A stretch of 64,000 nucleotides of DNA, from contig NC_060106.1 of assembly GCF_021155765.1 (NCBI RefSeq), forward strand, positions 10,919,501-10,983,500, given 5' to 3'. Of the stretch, positions 12,101-23,372 are shown one piece after another. The translations under genes were made by a program, and so were the position numbers. Below the pieces are notes generated by a model that saw only the letters and a program-made list of their open reading frames with translations, was not told where the DNA came from and did no database searches. This stretch comes from Diprion similis (lineage: Eukaryota > Arthropoda > Insecta > Hymenoptera > Diprionidae). How positions within the stretch are numbered: the first letter of the stretch is position 1; every line of letters begins with the position of its first letter.

Positions 12101-14828
12101 CGTCCCGTTTTGCGCTATCCATATGGAAGCCATCTTCCACATTTTGAAATGTGCGCTACATGATCTCGAATGCGATTGGTTAGAAATACAAGATGGCCTT
12201 CATATGGTCGGGGCATGCGATTGTTTGCTTGGCGATCGCTGTGCAGGAACCATTGGCAGGAACAACAATAACACCCTACTACATGCGCGTATCTACGTCC
12301 TGCTTCCGAAGAAGTATTGATCGTGCGCTAACTCTGTGCGCAGTATCCCTACGATTCGTTCCCCACCTAACAACGCGAGTTTTTGGGTCGTATATTTTAT
12401 CGGTAAAACTAGCACGCCGAAAGTTTAGCTGCTATATATTCGGTATCGAAAGGTGGATGATCGATCAACCATCTCCACCGTTTTTCATGTACACATAACC
12501 GTGACAAATAAGTCCGAATTACATTTTGTGAAATAAACCTACGTATATCGTTAGCGGGTTGAGCCGGAAATTTGACAGTTACACCAGTCGTAAACACGCA
12601 GCTTATATCGTGTTGTGTCAACGACGCTATAGAACAGCTCTTTCGAGTACTTATTTCGAACCAATTTGAATCAGTGAAAATATTTTTATCGACAAATTTC
12701 TTGAAGGTGAGTGTTGATTCGTCTTCCCTCGAACCGTTAGCATGAAGCATGGTCAAGGCAACGTTAGAAAACGTCTGATGATATGAAAGTTCATAGAAAT
12801 CGATTGAATTATTATTTTATTTGCTTATCACATACAAGGCATTCTGGTGATCGCAGTCGAATATTTGGTAATGACATTAATGAAACAAAAAATTCATTTC
12901 ATTTTGTATCTACAATACCATCATTTCATGCTTGAATAATTGAATATTCACAAGGTTGAAAGGGTGACTGAATGTGAGACACTTACGCACCACTTAAATT
13001 GATTGATTATTCAATTAGAGTGTGTTTTGAAATGCATTACTTGGACAAAACATGAACACTGTTTCTTCCATCCCAGGCTTTCGCCAAATTCCGTTCAACT
13101 AGGCCATAACATTATTTTTATTAATGACCTGGACACTGTAAAAGTTAGCTCTAAAAAACTAAACCTGTTTTGGTCTAGAGTTTAATACCAAATAGTGAAT
13201 GGTTCCATGGTCAATAGCTGTTCGGATCCCAGCTCATTCAGATCTCAGAAACGTTTAATTTTTTTAATCCTAGATTATTTCATTGTATGCGTTAAAAGGT
13301 AATGTGAATCATACAGCACACGGCATCATTTTTCAGTTGTTCATGAAATTTTTGTCATTTTATTTATCGTGTTATAAATTTGTTTTTTTTTTTTTCAATT
13401 CAGTTGTGTTTAACTAAATCAACTTTTTACATGCATTTAAAAATGGATTAATTAAGTACTATCTCCGAGTATAAATGAAACCCAAAAGCCAACTGTACGC
13501 TATTCTTTTCATTAATGCTTGCATAACTTATCAACAGATTTTGCTGGAGAAGATGACCGTTTCAAAGAGCTGGTTTCCATGGAAAAAGGGAAGCGTACTA
13601 CTGCTGGTCGTAATTGGTGCCATCCTGGCGTATGATACTCAGAAGCATGGCTCATTCAAAGGTATTCTTGTAATATAAAGTAGCAAATTCTTGTTCTTTT
13701 TTATTTGGAGTGTCGATAATTGGGCGTGTTAATTCAACTTTTCGCGCATTAAAGTATAAATATCGACTCATGATTCATAATTGAACAATTTTTCAGCTTC
13801 AAATACGAACAGGTTTTTGACAGAGAGTGGTGTCTCAGCTTATGGAGAACATGCATGGAGCAGAGTCAGACTTTATTCTTCTAAAAGTCTTGAATTTGTC
13901 GAAGCCAGTGCTCCAGAGTATTACAAAGCTATTACCGAATTTTCAACGCCTTATGTTAAATTAGCTGGAGATTTGTGCCTTATAACAAAGAATGCTTCTC
14001 TCAAAGTATATAATAATATTGTATTATATGCGCATCAGAAAGGACCTCTCATTGCAGCAAGCGTAAGTATAATGGAACCGATTTATCACTCAATATTCTT
14101 GACTGATCAAAAATTAAATAATACTTATAACTAAAGTCATTCATTTTATGAGAAAATGTTGATGCTAACACTAGTTTTTAAAGTTGAACGAAAAATTTAA
14201 TAAATTATTGCATTAGATTTCAATGTATATATTTAACCTGTCAGATAAGATTTTTTATTACATCGCATTTGACTTTTAGTTTTTCAATGTATTACTCTCA
14301 GTTTTTTTCTTTTTAAACAGATCAACCATTACGCACCAGGGCTTTTGGAGAGTATGCAGAAACAAAGTATTCAAGCCATAGAAGTCATCAAAACTTATTC
14401 TGCGCTAGCCAGTGATCAAGCTAATATCCTTGTGTAAGTATTGTGAATATGATTTTGTTTCATTCTACAAATTAATGCTGAAATGACATTTCTTTTAAAG
14501 TTCTTTTGTTACCTCTATACGAATCGTTTTCGTGTCTTATAATTATATGCAGAAAATAAATTTAGTACTTATAAAGAAGTTGATGATTGGAATCATTGTA
14601 TTATTGGTTCCATATCAATTAAGACTATTGAATTGCGAATGCGACCATTTTGTACATTGAATCATAGCTTTTGCTAATTTCGATTCTTGCTTAAATTCCA
14701 GCGGCCACCTGAACTCTGAAAACTTGCGAAAATACACATCACAGGCAATCAACACAACCCAAACGTTTGCCAGTCAAACTTACAACTGGGTGTATGAAAA
14801 GGTCCAAACATTGTCCAAGGTTCATTGA
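9200..14828 (+). CDS. TMEM214: Transmembrane protein 214 (TMEM214), nine exons
   Basis: Nine exons join in phase: 9200-9326, 9659-9870, 9982-10665, 11022-11232, 11353-11495, 13538-13661, 13797-14062, 14321-14433 and 14702-14828, giving 668 residues, close to the vertebrate protein. The start reads MSYGGWEVVGKNKK, the characteristic TMEM214 N-terminus. Exon 2 encodes a Lys/Glu/Gln-rich linker with a short polyglutamine tract. Exons 3-5 encode the conserved helical domain, and exon 6 a clear membrane segment (VLLLVVIGAILAY, about residues 479-491). In the family TMEM214 is an ER membrane protein that anchors procaspase-4 during ER stress in mammals; that role cannot be assumed in insects. A candidate poly(A) signal (AATAAA) is at 15248. 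Intron 5 (11496-13537) is the only long one and carries a CpG-rich block. Confidence 0.93.
11496..13537 (+). other. Long TMEM214 intron with a promoter-like CpG-rich block
   Basis: This 2 kb intron contains a CpG-rich section at about 11990-12760 with a CCAAT-type box (ATTGG at 12174-12178). Just after it is an ATG in strong context at 12193 that opens a 101-codon frame to 12498, with a hydrophobic start (MAFIWSGHAIVCLAIAV). No family is recognised for this frame. The block may be an internal promoter, a small gene or an old insertion. The flanking intron sequence is AT-rich and unremarkable. Confidence 0.35.
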
Positions 14829-16470
14829 ATTTTGAACCTAGAATATATTGCCTGTTAAAAATTCCATTTGTAATACCATTTCGCGAGTCGAAATGTGGTA
14901 TTCCGCAGCATTTATGTTTGGATGGGCAACACAAAAATACACATGATTTAAAAAGCTGACGGCATAAGCAATTTTAATCTAAGATCTCTGTAATCTAAGA
15001 GAAGTTTTGTGTTACCTTTTCATGGTTGTAATTGAACTAATATAAGGTGTGCCAAAAGAATTTGCTATTGGGAGTATTCAATAATTCCAACTGGCATGTG
15101 AATTCAAGTAGAATCGAAGAAAATGTGCTGAATAATGGATAGTCGTGGTACACCTTATTCATGGTGTTTGAAGATCAGCTTGAAGATATGTAACCCAAGT
15201 GATTTTATAATTGTAAAACACCTGATGAATCTACACGCTATGGTTCGAATAAAGATGAAAAGATGCTGCATGAGAAGGCAAGAAATAGACAAGTACATGG
15301 TTATAGTTGAAACGGAATTTAAAGAAACACTCGTATCCGTTTTGAATTGGTACATTTTGTTCCGTTTTCCAATCTCAGTCTTGGTAGAAACATAACTGGG
15401 ATTATTTTTTTTACCATCGTGTTACAACTTTAATGATGCATAAAATTCGTCTATAGGTAGATAATCCTTGTCGAAGAAATGAAAAGGAATCAATTATCAT
15501 CAATGAAAAAGCGCATTTAATAGACTTACAAGTATTTTTGATTGTATGGATTAATTTTTCTACCCGTTTCAGGTTATTCTAAATATTATGATGTATTTCC
15601 TTTTTTAAATTAATTTGTCTCGTTTTTCCTATTTTACAATTTTTTTTACGAACTAAGCTGTACGAGTTGATTGATGTTTATATAATTGCATATTATTGTA
15701 GAATGGTGTAAAAAGTTGTACAATAATGAATAAGTAACATCGTACGAGAGTGGTGCGTAAAAAATATAATTATTTAAATTAATAATACGATTGATTATCT
15801 CGACATTTAGAACCTTGACCTTGATACAGTTTACAAAAGTCACGGCATGAATAGCTAATTATAATTTAGTTCTTCACATAAAAAATATGCGTGTAAATTT
15901 GTTAAGCAAATAATAATCGTCTAGTAATTTATTTTATGCAGAATTCGTTTTATCCAAAATTGAAATTGTTTCACCCACTAAATCTATCGCAGATAAAATT
16001 CCAGTCAATGCTGATTCGTCCTTTGTCATAACAGTTAGTTTCATAAATGCATTTTAGAATGCAAAGCCATAGTCGAACTAGGAAACAGCATGGAGAACAA
16101 TGGGTAAAATTACACAACAGATTTACAGAATGGTCATGTACTAACTTTAGACGTAAATAAAATATGTTGTGTTTATTATTATATAAATGGTTCTTTTGTA
16201 TCTGTTATTTTTCGTCTCTAAAAAGCAGTCTCTTTTCAATCATACATTCCTGATGCAACTAATATTATTGATTGATACAAAACACATTCACATGTAGCCT
16301 TTACAGTGATGTATTATTCAATAATGTGTGAGGTCTAACTTTACTGCATCTTATCTCATCAAACTGAGTTTTGGACATTACTAATTGTTGATTTCAATTC
16401 ACCTGCAGGTCTATGATTAAAGATTCGTGATATCCATGTTAGTTGAATTTATATCTTAAATGAGTAGTTA
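14829..16470 (+). other. TMEM214 3' UTR and intergenic spacer
   Basis: AT-rich sequence with only chance-length reading frames. AATAAA at 15248-15253 is the best polyadenylation signal for TMEM214. Nothing else can be supported. Confidence 0.5.
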
Positions 16471-19400
16471 ATGGAACTTGTCATCAGCCACTTGGTTGTA
16501 TTGAAGAGAAATGGTGTGATGAATTTTTCTCAAATAATGAGTACCTTACCAGTGAGATCTAAACAGTGGTCGTCAGTGTCTTATGGTTATGTCAAAGAAA
16601 TTAATACTCACCTACAGTAAGTGACCCATCAATGAAGATTATGGAAAAATAAAAATTTGATGAGGTCCCAACAAGTGCATCACAGAGCATGTGGTATCAG
16701 TCAAGAAGTTTCATCAATCATACATCGACTGTTTCTAGTAAGTATATGTAACTTCCGTAAAAACGAAAATTTTCACTACAATATGGAACATTTTTCATCT
16801 ATCTGTGCAAGGAGGCTCTTTCAAACATTAAGCATATTAATTTAGTTTTTGATACTATCAACTTGATTTCTAGATTAGACAAGTTATAAAACTTTTCAAT
16901 TTTGGTAGAATACTCTGCAAGTTTTCATCGTTCTCATATTTCTATTTCCTAGTTGGCGTCCAGAAATTTTTGGGAACCCTGCAGTATAAAATTGTGACAA
17001 AGATTTTATCCTCACAGCGTAATCTAGAAAGAAAATGTTGCATTTCTTTACCATAGCACAGTTGTTTGACCTTAGTTTATTTACACCACTGCTGAACGAA
17101 TTTTTTCTCTTGCAGTGAATATTCGCGAACGTACTTTAAGTAAATTGAGAGAATTATTGAAGCGTACCATCGATCAAGCGCTAGGCATAAATGATAGGAA
17201 CTTTCAAGTGGTGAACGGTTTCAGTAAAGATGACAAATATTGTCTCGTTGGTATTACTTGAGTTTATTGTTTCTTTAATTTAAAGTGGATTATAAGTTAC
17301 AGCAGTATGAATGCGAGGCGTAGAAATTCTATAAGGATACCTAACTGAAATTTGGCTTCAAATGTATTGTATGATCATTTCTACCGCTTAGCAGATTACA
17401 CGTGCTTGCTTTCACACTTACAACTCTGCCATGAATTGTTTCGAAAGCTCAAGTAATGTTCAATGCAAAAAGACGTAGTTTATGTGTCTAATATTAAAGT
17501 ATGGTGTGTGATACATTGATGCTTATAAAATAAATAATAGTTGATAAGAAAGTTATAACTCGTGAGGAAAGAACAGTTTCATTGTATTTTTATATATCTG
17601 GTTGCACAGATACTCTTCTTCCTCGTCCCTAACACGGGCTAATATTTCCAGAATTTGTCTGTAAATAAAAATGATGAGTTTATTTGGATGTTATTTAAGA
17701 ATATCTCTAAATCGAATGACTTACACAATGTTGCAAGGTTCGTTACGACCCTTCACCAAGTGGTCCGGTTGCCATTTTTCTTTCTTCACTGAGGGAAAAC
17801 TAGTAATAATGTGTTGAGCTGCTGCATGTGTGGGTCTCACTTCACACCATGGACAATCAGTTTCAATCATCAGTCTATCCGAGGGGATTGTAGTCACCGC
17901 AAAAAGATTATCTTCTGTTTTCAAGGAACTGAAATGCAATTGCAGGTGAGGAAACACACTTAAAAACATAATTGTTTAGAGAGCTAGAATTTGTGGGGTC
18001 TGCGCTGAATTACAAAATTTTATTTGATTCAGACTAGTGAATTTTCAATTATTTATGAGGTTGAAGTTACCACTGGTTATTCAAATTAAATACATATATG
18101 ACGGTCACCAAAGGGAATGATATTCGAAATTGTTTACCATCCATTGATTCCAATAGAAAGCCCCAATTGTAATATCGAATTGGCATCTTCCGGATTTCCA
18201 TCGAAAGAATGTACAACACCATTGGTGAGTTTACTTTTGTGCTTTCTTAAAATTTGTACAAAATCTTCAGAAGCATTTCTACAGTGTAAAAACATTGGCA
18301 AATTCAATGTTGAACACATACTCAGTTGCATTTCAAAGTACTTTTTCTGAGTGTCTTTGGGACAAAATTGTAATCGGTCGTAATCTAATCCCATTTCGCC
18401 GATTGCAACTATTTTATCTTTATTTTCTGATGCAAGATCAGTCAATGATTTTAAATATGATTCTGGGTCTCCAGATTCTTCGAATTCACTGCATCTTGTT
18501 GGGTGGCAACCAACAGTTGAAAAAAGCCTATCTGTAATTTGATTAATGAAATAGAATCAGGTTAACATTGACGTCAGATTAATTGTAATATGATCAATTT
18601 GTTGTTCACAAAAAAAAAAACGAATACTGTAGTGCAAATGATAAGCGAAAGTATACATTACTTATGTTGGGAACGTGAAGTATTCCTTGTAATGATTATC
18701 AGGAATATCACCTACTTTGAAATATGTTTTATGTGAAATTGGACAGTAGCGGTTGTTCAGATAATAGCCTAATACATACCATCAGTTTTAGCTAATTCTA
18801 AAGCTTTTTTGCTTTGTTCAATATTGCCAGCTGTTATTATGATTTTGGAAATGTTATTGGACCAACTTCTATCCAAAACTCTATGTAAATCAGGCTCGTG
18901 TTTTTGAGATCCATTGTATATACCCTGGTACATAGGATCTGTTAAATTGGCCCCAATATCTGAAACATATTACAAAGTTACATTACGAACGAAATGACTT
19001 GGCCATTCTAAGGTATTCATCTAAGCTTAATGATACCAAAAGTGCAACTTTACAGAAATTAACAGCAAATCTTCGTTTGGATATACCCTTTCTATCAGAT
19101 GTAAACAAAGCGTAAACGAATTTTCTGTATTAAACAATAAATTCACTAAATGCAGGAACTTGGTTAGAATAACCAATTAAAAAATTTCTCAATATCGATT
19201 GATAACATTTAAAATAAAATTTATATATTACAATACATGTAAGTTCCCTGAAATATGATTTGTCAGTATCAAAATTATTTTACTGGCTGAAGCCGAGTGA
19301 GACAATTAAGGATTGTCATCTGCTATCATAGCTGTCATAACCTATTTGAAAATACATGTTTCTCGGTGAATTTTCTACAAATCATTACGTAGGTAGCGTA

Positions 19401-20382
19401 AATTGAGGTATTATTTACCTATGAATTTCCGCAAATTCGCCATGGTTGTCCTGAGCATGAATTTACTTTGAGCAAATCTTATAAAGAATTTTATTTGAGG
19501 TTAGCGACCACCTTCGATATATTTCGCAGGTGGCTGCACTCGCCGAGGCCTACGCGTTCATGATGCAGCTCTGCCAACAGCATCGACGTGAACGCATCGA
19601 CACGCGCAACACTCCTATTGGTGATTATTCAAAATCTAATAAGTATTATCATTATTCAGAATTTTGCCGGCGATTCGTTTTTTTCTTTCTTTTTTTCTTT
19701 TGATAGCGGACATTCGGTTAAGAAAATTGAAAAAATATTTCTATTCGTCATTACTAGATTCGCGGAGATATCTCGTACTAGTAAATTGAATTCTTTATTC
19801 ACATATCTATGCTTAATTTTTACAAATTTTTCAACAAATTGAACAAGATTGCAATATATTTGCGACTTTTGAACAAATTGTAGTATCAAAAGTTAATTGT
19901 AACGGTCGAATGACCCTAGCCCTTACAGTTTTATGTATAAGGTGATGAGAGAAATAATGAGACACAAGTGTAAATTATGAGTTTATTACTACATATTCAA
20001 AAGGATTCGAAATACAAAGTGTTGGTATGGTTTCTTTAATTTCCTTGTTACGGGAATTACAGCCGAAAAGGAACGTATATGTTCAAAAAAACTTACATTC
20101 TGCTTCTCACAAATTCATTTGTATTTACCATTTGTGATGTGTGAACTGTTTGATACATAATAATTAACATTGCAGATGTACAAATCGTCAGATGTAAGTA
20201 TCTTCGTAGCCATCTTGATACTGATGAAGAAGAGCTGATCAATGATTTACCACAAAACGAAAAAGTGAGTACATAGAAAACATGCTTACAATACTAGCAA
20301 TTACGAATTTGAAGTACCCTCAAAATCTCAACATTAGGCACTCTCTAAAAGACAGGACTGTTTACCAGAGACACCATCCTGA
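16471..20382 (+). CDS. Unrecognised small spliced gene enclosing TATDN1
   Basis: Proposed exons are 16471-16616, 16676-16737 (or starting 16688), 17116-17250, 20176-20264 and 20338-20382, giving about 158 residues. Every junction has GT..AG ends and the phases match throughout (2,1,1,0). An AATAAA lies 37 bases after the stop, at 20419. The best coding evidence is exon 3 (helical, starting NIRERTLSKLRELLKR) and exon 4 (acidic, with LDTDEEELINDLP). The N-terminal part is rich in Ser/Lys/Arg and low in acidic residues, which could be a mitochondrial presequence, perhaps starting at the second Met. Intron 3 (17251-20175) contains the whole of TATDN1 on the other strand. I do not recognise the protein. 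Exons 1, 2 and 5 are the weakest; if only exons 3 and 4 are real, the 5' part lies elsewhere. Confidence 0.42.
17553..19443 (-). CDS. TATDN1: TatD-family metal-dependent deoxyribonuclease TATDN1
   Basis: Five exons on the minus strand are 19443-19419, 18959-18780, 18531-18138, 17928-17725 and 17658-17553, giving 302 residues in perfect phase, close to the roughly 297-residue family norm. This is a TIM-barrel amidohydrolase-fold nuclease. Visible metal-site motifs are DIGANLTD near the N-terminus, GEMGLDYDR (Glu about 114), LHCRN (His about 151), VVHSFDG (His about 176) and IETDCPW (Asp about 224). In the family these bind two divalent ions for 3'-5' exonuclease or endonuclease activity in DNA repair and turnover. 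All catalytic positions are present, so it should be active. A candidate minus-strand poly(A) signal is at 17263-17268. It appears to lie inside an intron of an opposite-strand gene. Confidence 0.95.
19444..20175 (-). promoter_or_regulatory. TATDN1 upstream region with a CpG-rich block
   Basis: A CpG-rich segment at about 19500-19620 lies just upstream of the TATDN1 start codon in otherwise AT-rich DNA and is the likely promoter. It contains a short open frame on the + strand (AALAEAYAFMMQLC..), but that frame cannot join the neighbouring exons in phase, so I treat it as chance. Confidence 0.35.
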
Positions 20383-20418
20383 TTTTCATTGGTAGTAGAA
20401 ATTAGATAGAGCCTGAAT

Positions 20419-20424
20419 AATAAA
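20419..20424 (+). terminator. Candidate poly(A) signal for the small gene around TATDN1
   Basis: AATAAA lies 37 bases after the proposed stop codon at 20380-20382, which supports that 3' end. About 200 bases separate it from the end of RPN1, which is transcribed toward it. Confidence 0.4.
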
Positions 20425-20623
20425 TACCAATGAATATCAAACTGGTACGGTCTGGGCAATAAAACGCTGTTTGATTCCCCTTGATATCTTTTTTATAAAA
20501 TAGTTCGAAGACCAGCTGGATTGATGTCTACTCATTGTAGTCATTTTTCCAGACGTAAGATTTGGGAATGGTATAGAAAAAGGAAAAAAAAATGATTACT
20601 TTTGTTTCATTTTTTCCCAAAAT

Positions 20624-22438
20624 CTATTGCAAAGACTTTACTATTGAGTTTATTTTTTCCACAGTCTCTTCCTTTTTCTTAATGATTACAGATTCCGCAT
20701 CTACAAACGGCTGTCTACCAATTTTACCCGGGATCAGTTTGTCGAAATACAACGCTTGCTGCTGATTATAAAGCTCCTTCAGAGCTTTATCCAGTTTTTG
20801 TAATTCTTGAATACGTTCATAAACATCTCCAGACTCTCCTTTCAGTTTCAAGCTCAATTCAGAAATGGTATTGGTCGCGGTTTTGTATTCTTGATTAATA
20901 CTCTTAACAGCTGCTTGGAAAGTGTTGGTATTTTTATTTGCCTTAAGCTCGGACAATTGGTCATCTAAATCATTATAAGAGTTAACTCTTCGATCCTGAG
21001 CTGCTAATATCTTTTCACATCGACCAGCAATTCTTAATTTACTCTCTGAAACCTCGTCTTTGTTGATTGAAAAATCCAAGCGGACGTACACAATGACCAG
21101 TAAGAATAGCAGGTATAGGGCAATAACAACCAATAAAGGTTCCTGCAGCATCAAAAGCCGCGGGAATGTGTACCTCAGTTGAAAGTCTTGGATGTGATTT
21201 TCAACCAAATTATTTTTTGTGATCGTTATTACTGGGCGACCTTTCGTGTCCAAATAAGTGTAGTGCAGGGTGTCCGGCAGGCGAGTAACGCTGTACGGAG
21301 CGTTTAGTTTCACACTGTGAGAACCTTCTGGCAAAATAATTTTGGTCACAAGTTCCTCGACGACCATATCATCAAATACATGGTCCAAAAGTCTCATTCT
21401 GAGCAAATACTCATCTCCAGAGTTGAAGAGATACTCGTAGCTGGGCACATTGTATCCGATAACGTAATGAGTCTTCCATCCGCCGAAGAGTGGAAATCGT
21501 GGTCTGAGGTTCAGTTCAACTGCATCTTTTCTTATCCTCATATGGGATGTAGAAATGTTCCCGATTTCATCACGGTAATAAACATCAGACGCCGCAGCTG
21601 GTAAAACGGTATTGAAATTCTGGACGCTGGACTGGCCAGATTTAGATTCCCTGGCATATTCATATCTTGAAAATGATCCCTTGAGTAACGCTCCGGTGTG
21701 GTACAAATCTATCGTTTCTTCAATCGCAATATTTCCCCAATGCGAAATTTCAATCACTCGTTCAAGTTTTTTTATCGTTAAAAACTTGTTATTGTTTTCA
21801 AAGTGAACTATTAAGTCTTCAACCGAAAAAGGAGTTATTTTCTCATATGGGCCGTACGTTATTGTCGTATCGCTCTGAACGACAGGCTTGAATTTAGTAT
21901 AGTTTTCAACGTTGCGAGATGGCAGGGTGACGACAGAAGTCTGCTTTGTGACAGTATACGGGGAATAGAAGTACACATTGCCAAAGTAACGTACAAGCTG
22001 TTTTTCTTTCTGGTTGATTTCTTTTGGATGGGGAACAAGCTCGTTGCTGGATACAGTCTCTACTTCGATCGCTAACGAGCGTCCGGGGCTCAGGGCATCC
22101 TTGAGGTCAATCTTGTAGAAAAGTTTGTCAGGATGGTTTTGTACCTTGGTTTCCGAAATTTTAAGTGTGCTTCTGCTTGTGTCACGTGTTTGGGCGGCGA
22201 TGTAGCTTAAGCTATCTTTACGTTTTTGTTCAATTGCAAATAGCAGGCTTTTTACCGGACTTTTCCCAGTGTTTTCTATAGTCAATTTGTTGACGATCTT
22301 CGTAAGTTGAGACTGCAGATCGATACTTCGCTCGACATTTTTTACAACCAAATCTTCGTTTATGGTTTCAAAGCTTGCCGAAACTATACAGCATACCGAT
22401 AATAGTATAATAAACCCACGAATCATTCTTCGAGCCAT
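20624..22438 (-). CDS. RPN1: Ribophorin I, oligosaccharyltransferase subunit 1
   Basis: A single uninterrupted exon encodes 604 residues from the ATG at 22438. That start has good context and is followed at once by a signal peptide (MIRGFIILLSVCCIVSA). An in-frame ATG 13 codons upstream (22477) would give 617 residues, but its extension would precede the signal sequence, so I prefer the later start. RPN1 is an ER membrane subunit of the oligosaccharyltransferase complex that N-glycosylates nascent proteins at the translocon. Strongly conserved blocks include HWGNIA, LPAAASDVYYRDEIG, PRFPLFGGWKTHY and LHYTYLDTKGRPV. One C-terminal membrane segment (LLVVIALYLLFLLVIVYV) is followed by a cytosolic coiled coil, as in the family. 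The lack of introns is unusual beside its intron-rich neighbours. It lies head-to-head with DHX30. Confidence 0.97.
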   Translation of the reverse strand: MARRMIRGFIILLSVCCIVSASFETINEDLVVKNVERSIDLQSQLTKIVNKLTIENTGKSPVKSLLFAIEQKRKDSLSYIAAQTRDTSRSTLKISETKVQNHPDKLFYKIDLKDALSPGRSLAIEVETVSSNELVPHPKEINQKEKQLVRYFGNVYFYSPYTVTKQTSVVTLPSRNVENYTKFKPVVQSDTTITYGPYEKITPFSVEDLIVHFENNNKFLTIKKLERVIEISHWGNIAIEETIDLYHTGALLKGSFSRYEYARESKSGQSSVQNFNTVLPAAASDVYYRDEIGNISTSHMRIRKDAVELNLRPRFPLFGGWKTHYVIGYNVPSYEYLFNSGDEYLLRMRLLDHVFDDMVVEELVTKIILPEGSHSVKLNAPYSVTRLPDTLHYTYLDTKGRPVITITKNNLVENHIQDFQLRYTFPRLLMLQEPLLVVIALYLLFLLVIVYVRLDFSINKDEVSESKLRIAGRCEKILAAQDRRVNSYNDLDDQLSELKANKNTNTFQAAVKSINQEYKTATNTISELSLKLKGESGDVYERIQELQKLDKALKELYNQQQALYFDKLIPGKIGRQPFVDAESVIIKKKEETVEKINSIVKSLQ

Positions 22439-23372
22439 ATTTTCATCGATATTTATCACAGTACACGAGCAACTCAACTTGTCGACAACTGTCGACGTGA
22501 CGACGAGACGTGGCCCACGCGTTTTCGCCGGCTAGCCGCTAGCGCTCTTTCACTTCGCGATAAAGCCTGACGTGAACGCAGCCATGGATTATCATCGCCT
22601 AACGCCTTCCTACGGCTGCCATATCACGACGTGCGCGTTTTCTCTTGATTGGTTAAACGTAGATTCCCACCAAGGCACCAAGCCGTAGCATCATAAATGG
22701 GGTTGATTGAATGGATTGAAACATATCCTATAAAAACAAGCCAGCCGTGGGTAATATTTCCTGCAGCTGTAAGGAGACGAGTGGCTTAAGTGTTTGTCGG
22801 TAATTCATGGGTAATTCATATAATCGTTGGTAAACGAAAACGATGCTGTGGCATTAGTTTGATGACATTACATCGACCGTCTTTTTCTAAACCATGAATT
22901 GAAGTAGGCAGAATTTTAACAGCGGTATGGCAGTCAGCTGTGTCGGCACTACAAATCTCATACTAATAGTCTGATTTGGTGAATTTTTCTAGCAGCCGAT
23001 ATTCCATAAGGCTGATCTCTACAATATGACAAATCCTGAATATAATATACGTGTAGAAGATCGTGTAATATACCTATATCTCCAGTTCACGCCAGTATGG
23101 AATTGCGTATGAGTGACTTTTACCGTACGATGGTAAATACGGATCCGTCTTTGTCAACCTCGCAGTTAGTACCGAAGAAAACTTAACTTGCGTTGGCGCG
23201 GAAATACTTGATGCGTTTGAGTACGGCCTCTCTGTTCTAGATCGTTCTCGGTAGTTTTCTGTTACTTCTTCCGCATTGGGCTTCATTCAACTACTACTAC
23301 TACACCGTAGGCCATGCACATTGGGTATTGGTGGTAACTGTACTGCTTAGGATTTACGAAACGCCGGCGAGG
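22439..23372. promoter_or_regulatory. Shared upstream region of RPN1 (-) and DHX30 (+)
   Basis: This 0.93 kb region lies between two divergent start codons. It is CpG-rich near RPN1 (22490-22640) and again near DHX30 (23100-23370), which fits two closely spaced promoters. It also contains a 70-codon minus-strand frame, listed separately. Confidence 0.45.
23074..23286 (-). CDS. Candidate short reading frame between RPN1 and DHX30
   Basis: An ATG-initiated frame of 70 codons starts MKPNAEEVTENYRE and ends ..YAIPYWRELEI. It is hydrophilic and rich in Ser/Thr/Arg/Pro, which is more protein-like than most chance frames here. No family is recognised. Its stop codon directly abuts a GTATAT donor-like site, so it could be an upstream ORF in an RPN1 leader or a first exon. 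Confidence 0.22.
   Translation of the reverse strand: MKPNAEEVTENYRERSRTERPYSNASSISAPTQVKFSSVLTARLTKTDPYLPSYGKSHSYAIPYWRELEI

Noticed and set aside
15135..15395. 86-codon + frame after TMEM214
   Set aside because: It overlaps the likely TMEM214 3' UTR and poly(A) signal, has a competing frame on the other strand, and shows no domain.
19530..19640. + strand open frame in the CpG-rich block upstream of TATDN1
   Set aside because: The phase needed to join the neighbouring + strand exons hits a stop, and CpG-rich promoter DNA often gives open frames.
22439..22477. Upstream in-frame ATG as the RPN1 start
   Set aside because: It would put 13 polar residues before the signal peptide; the ATG at 22438 has better context and gives the family length.
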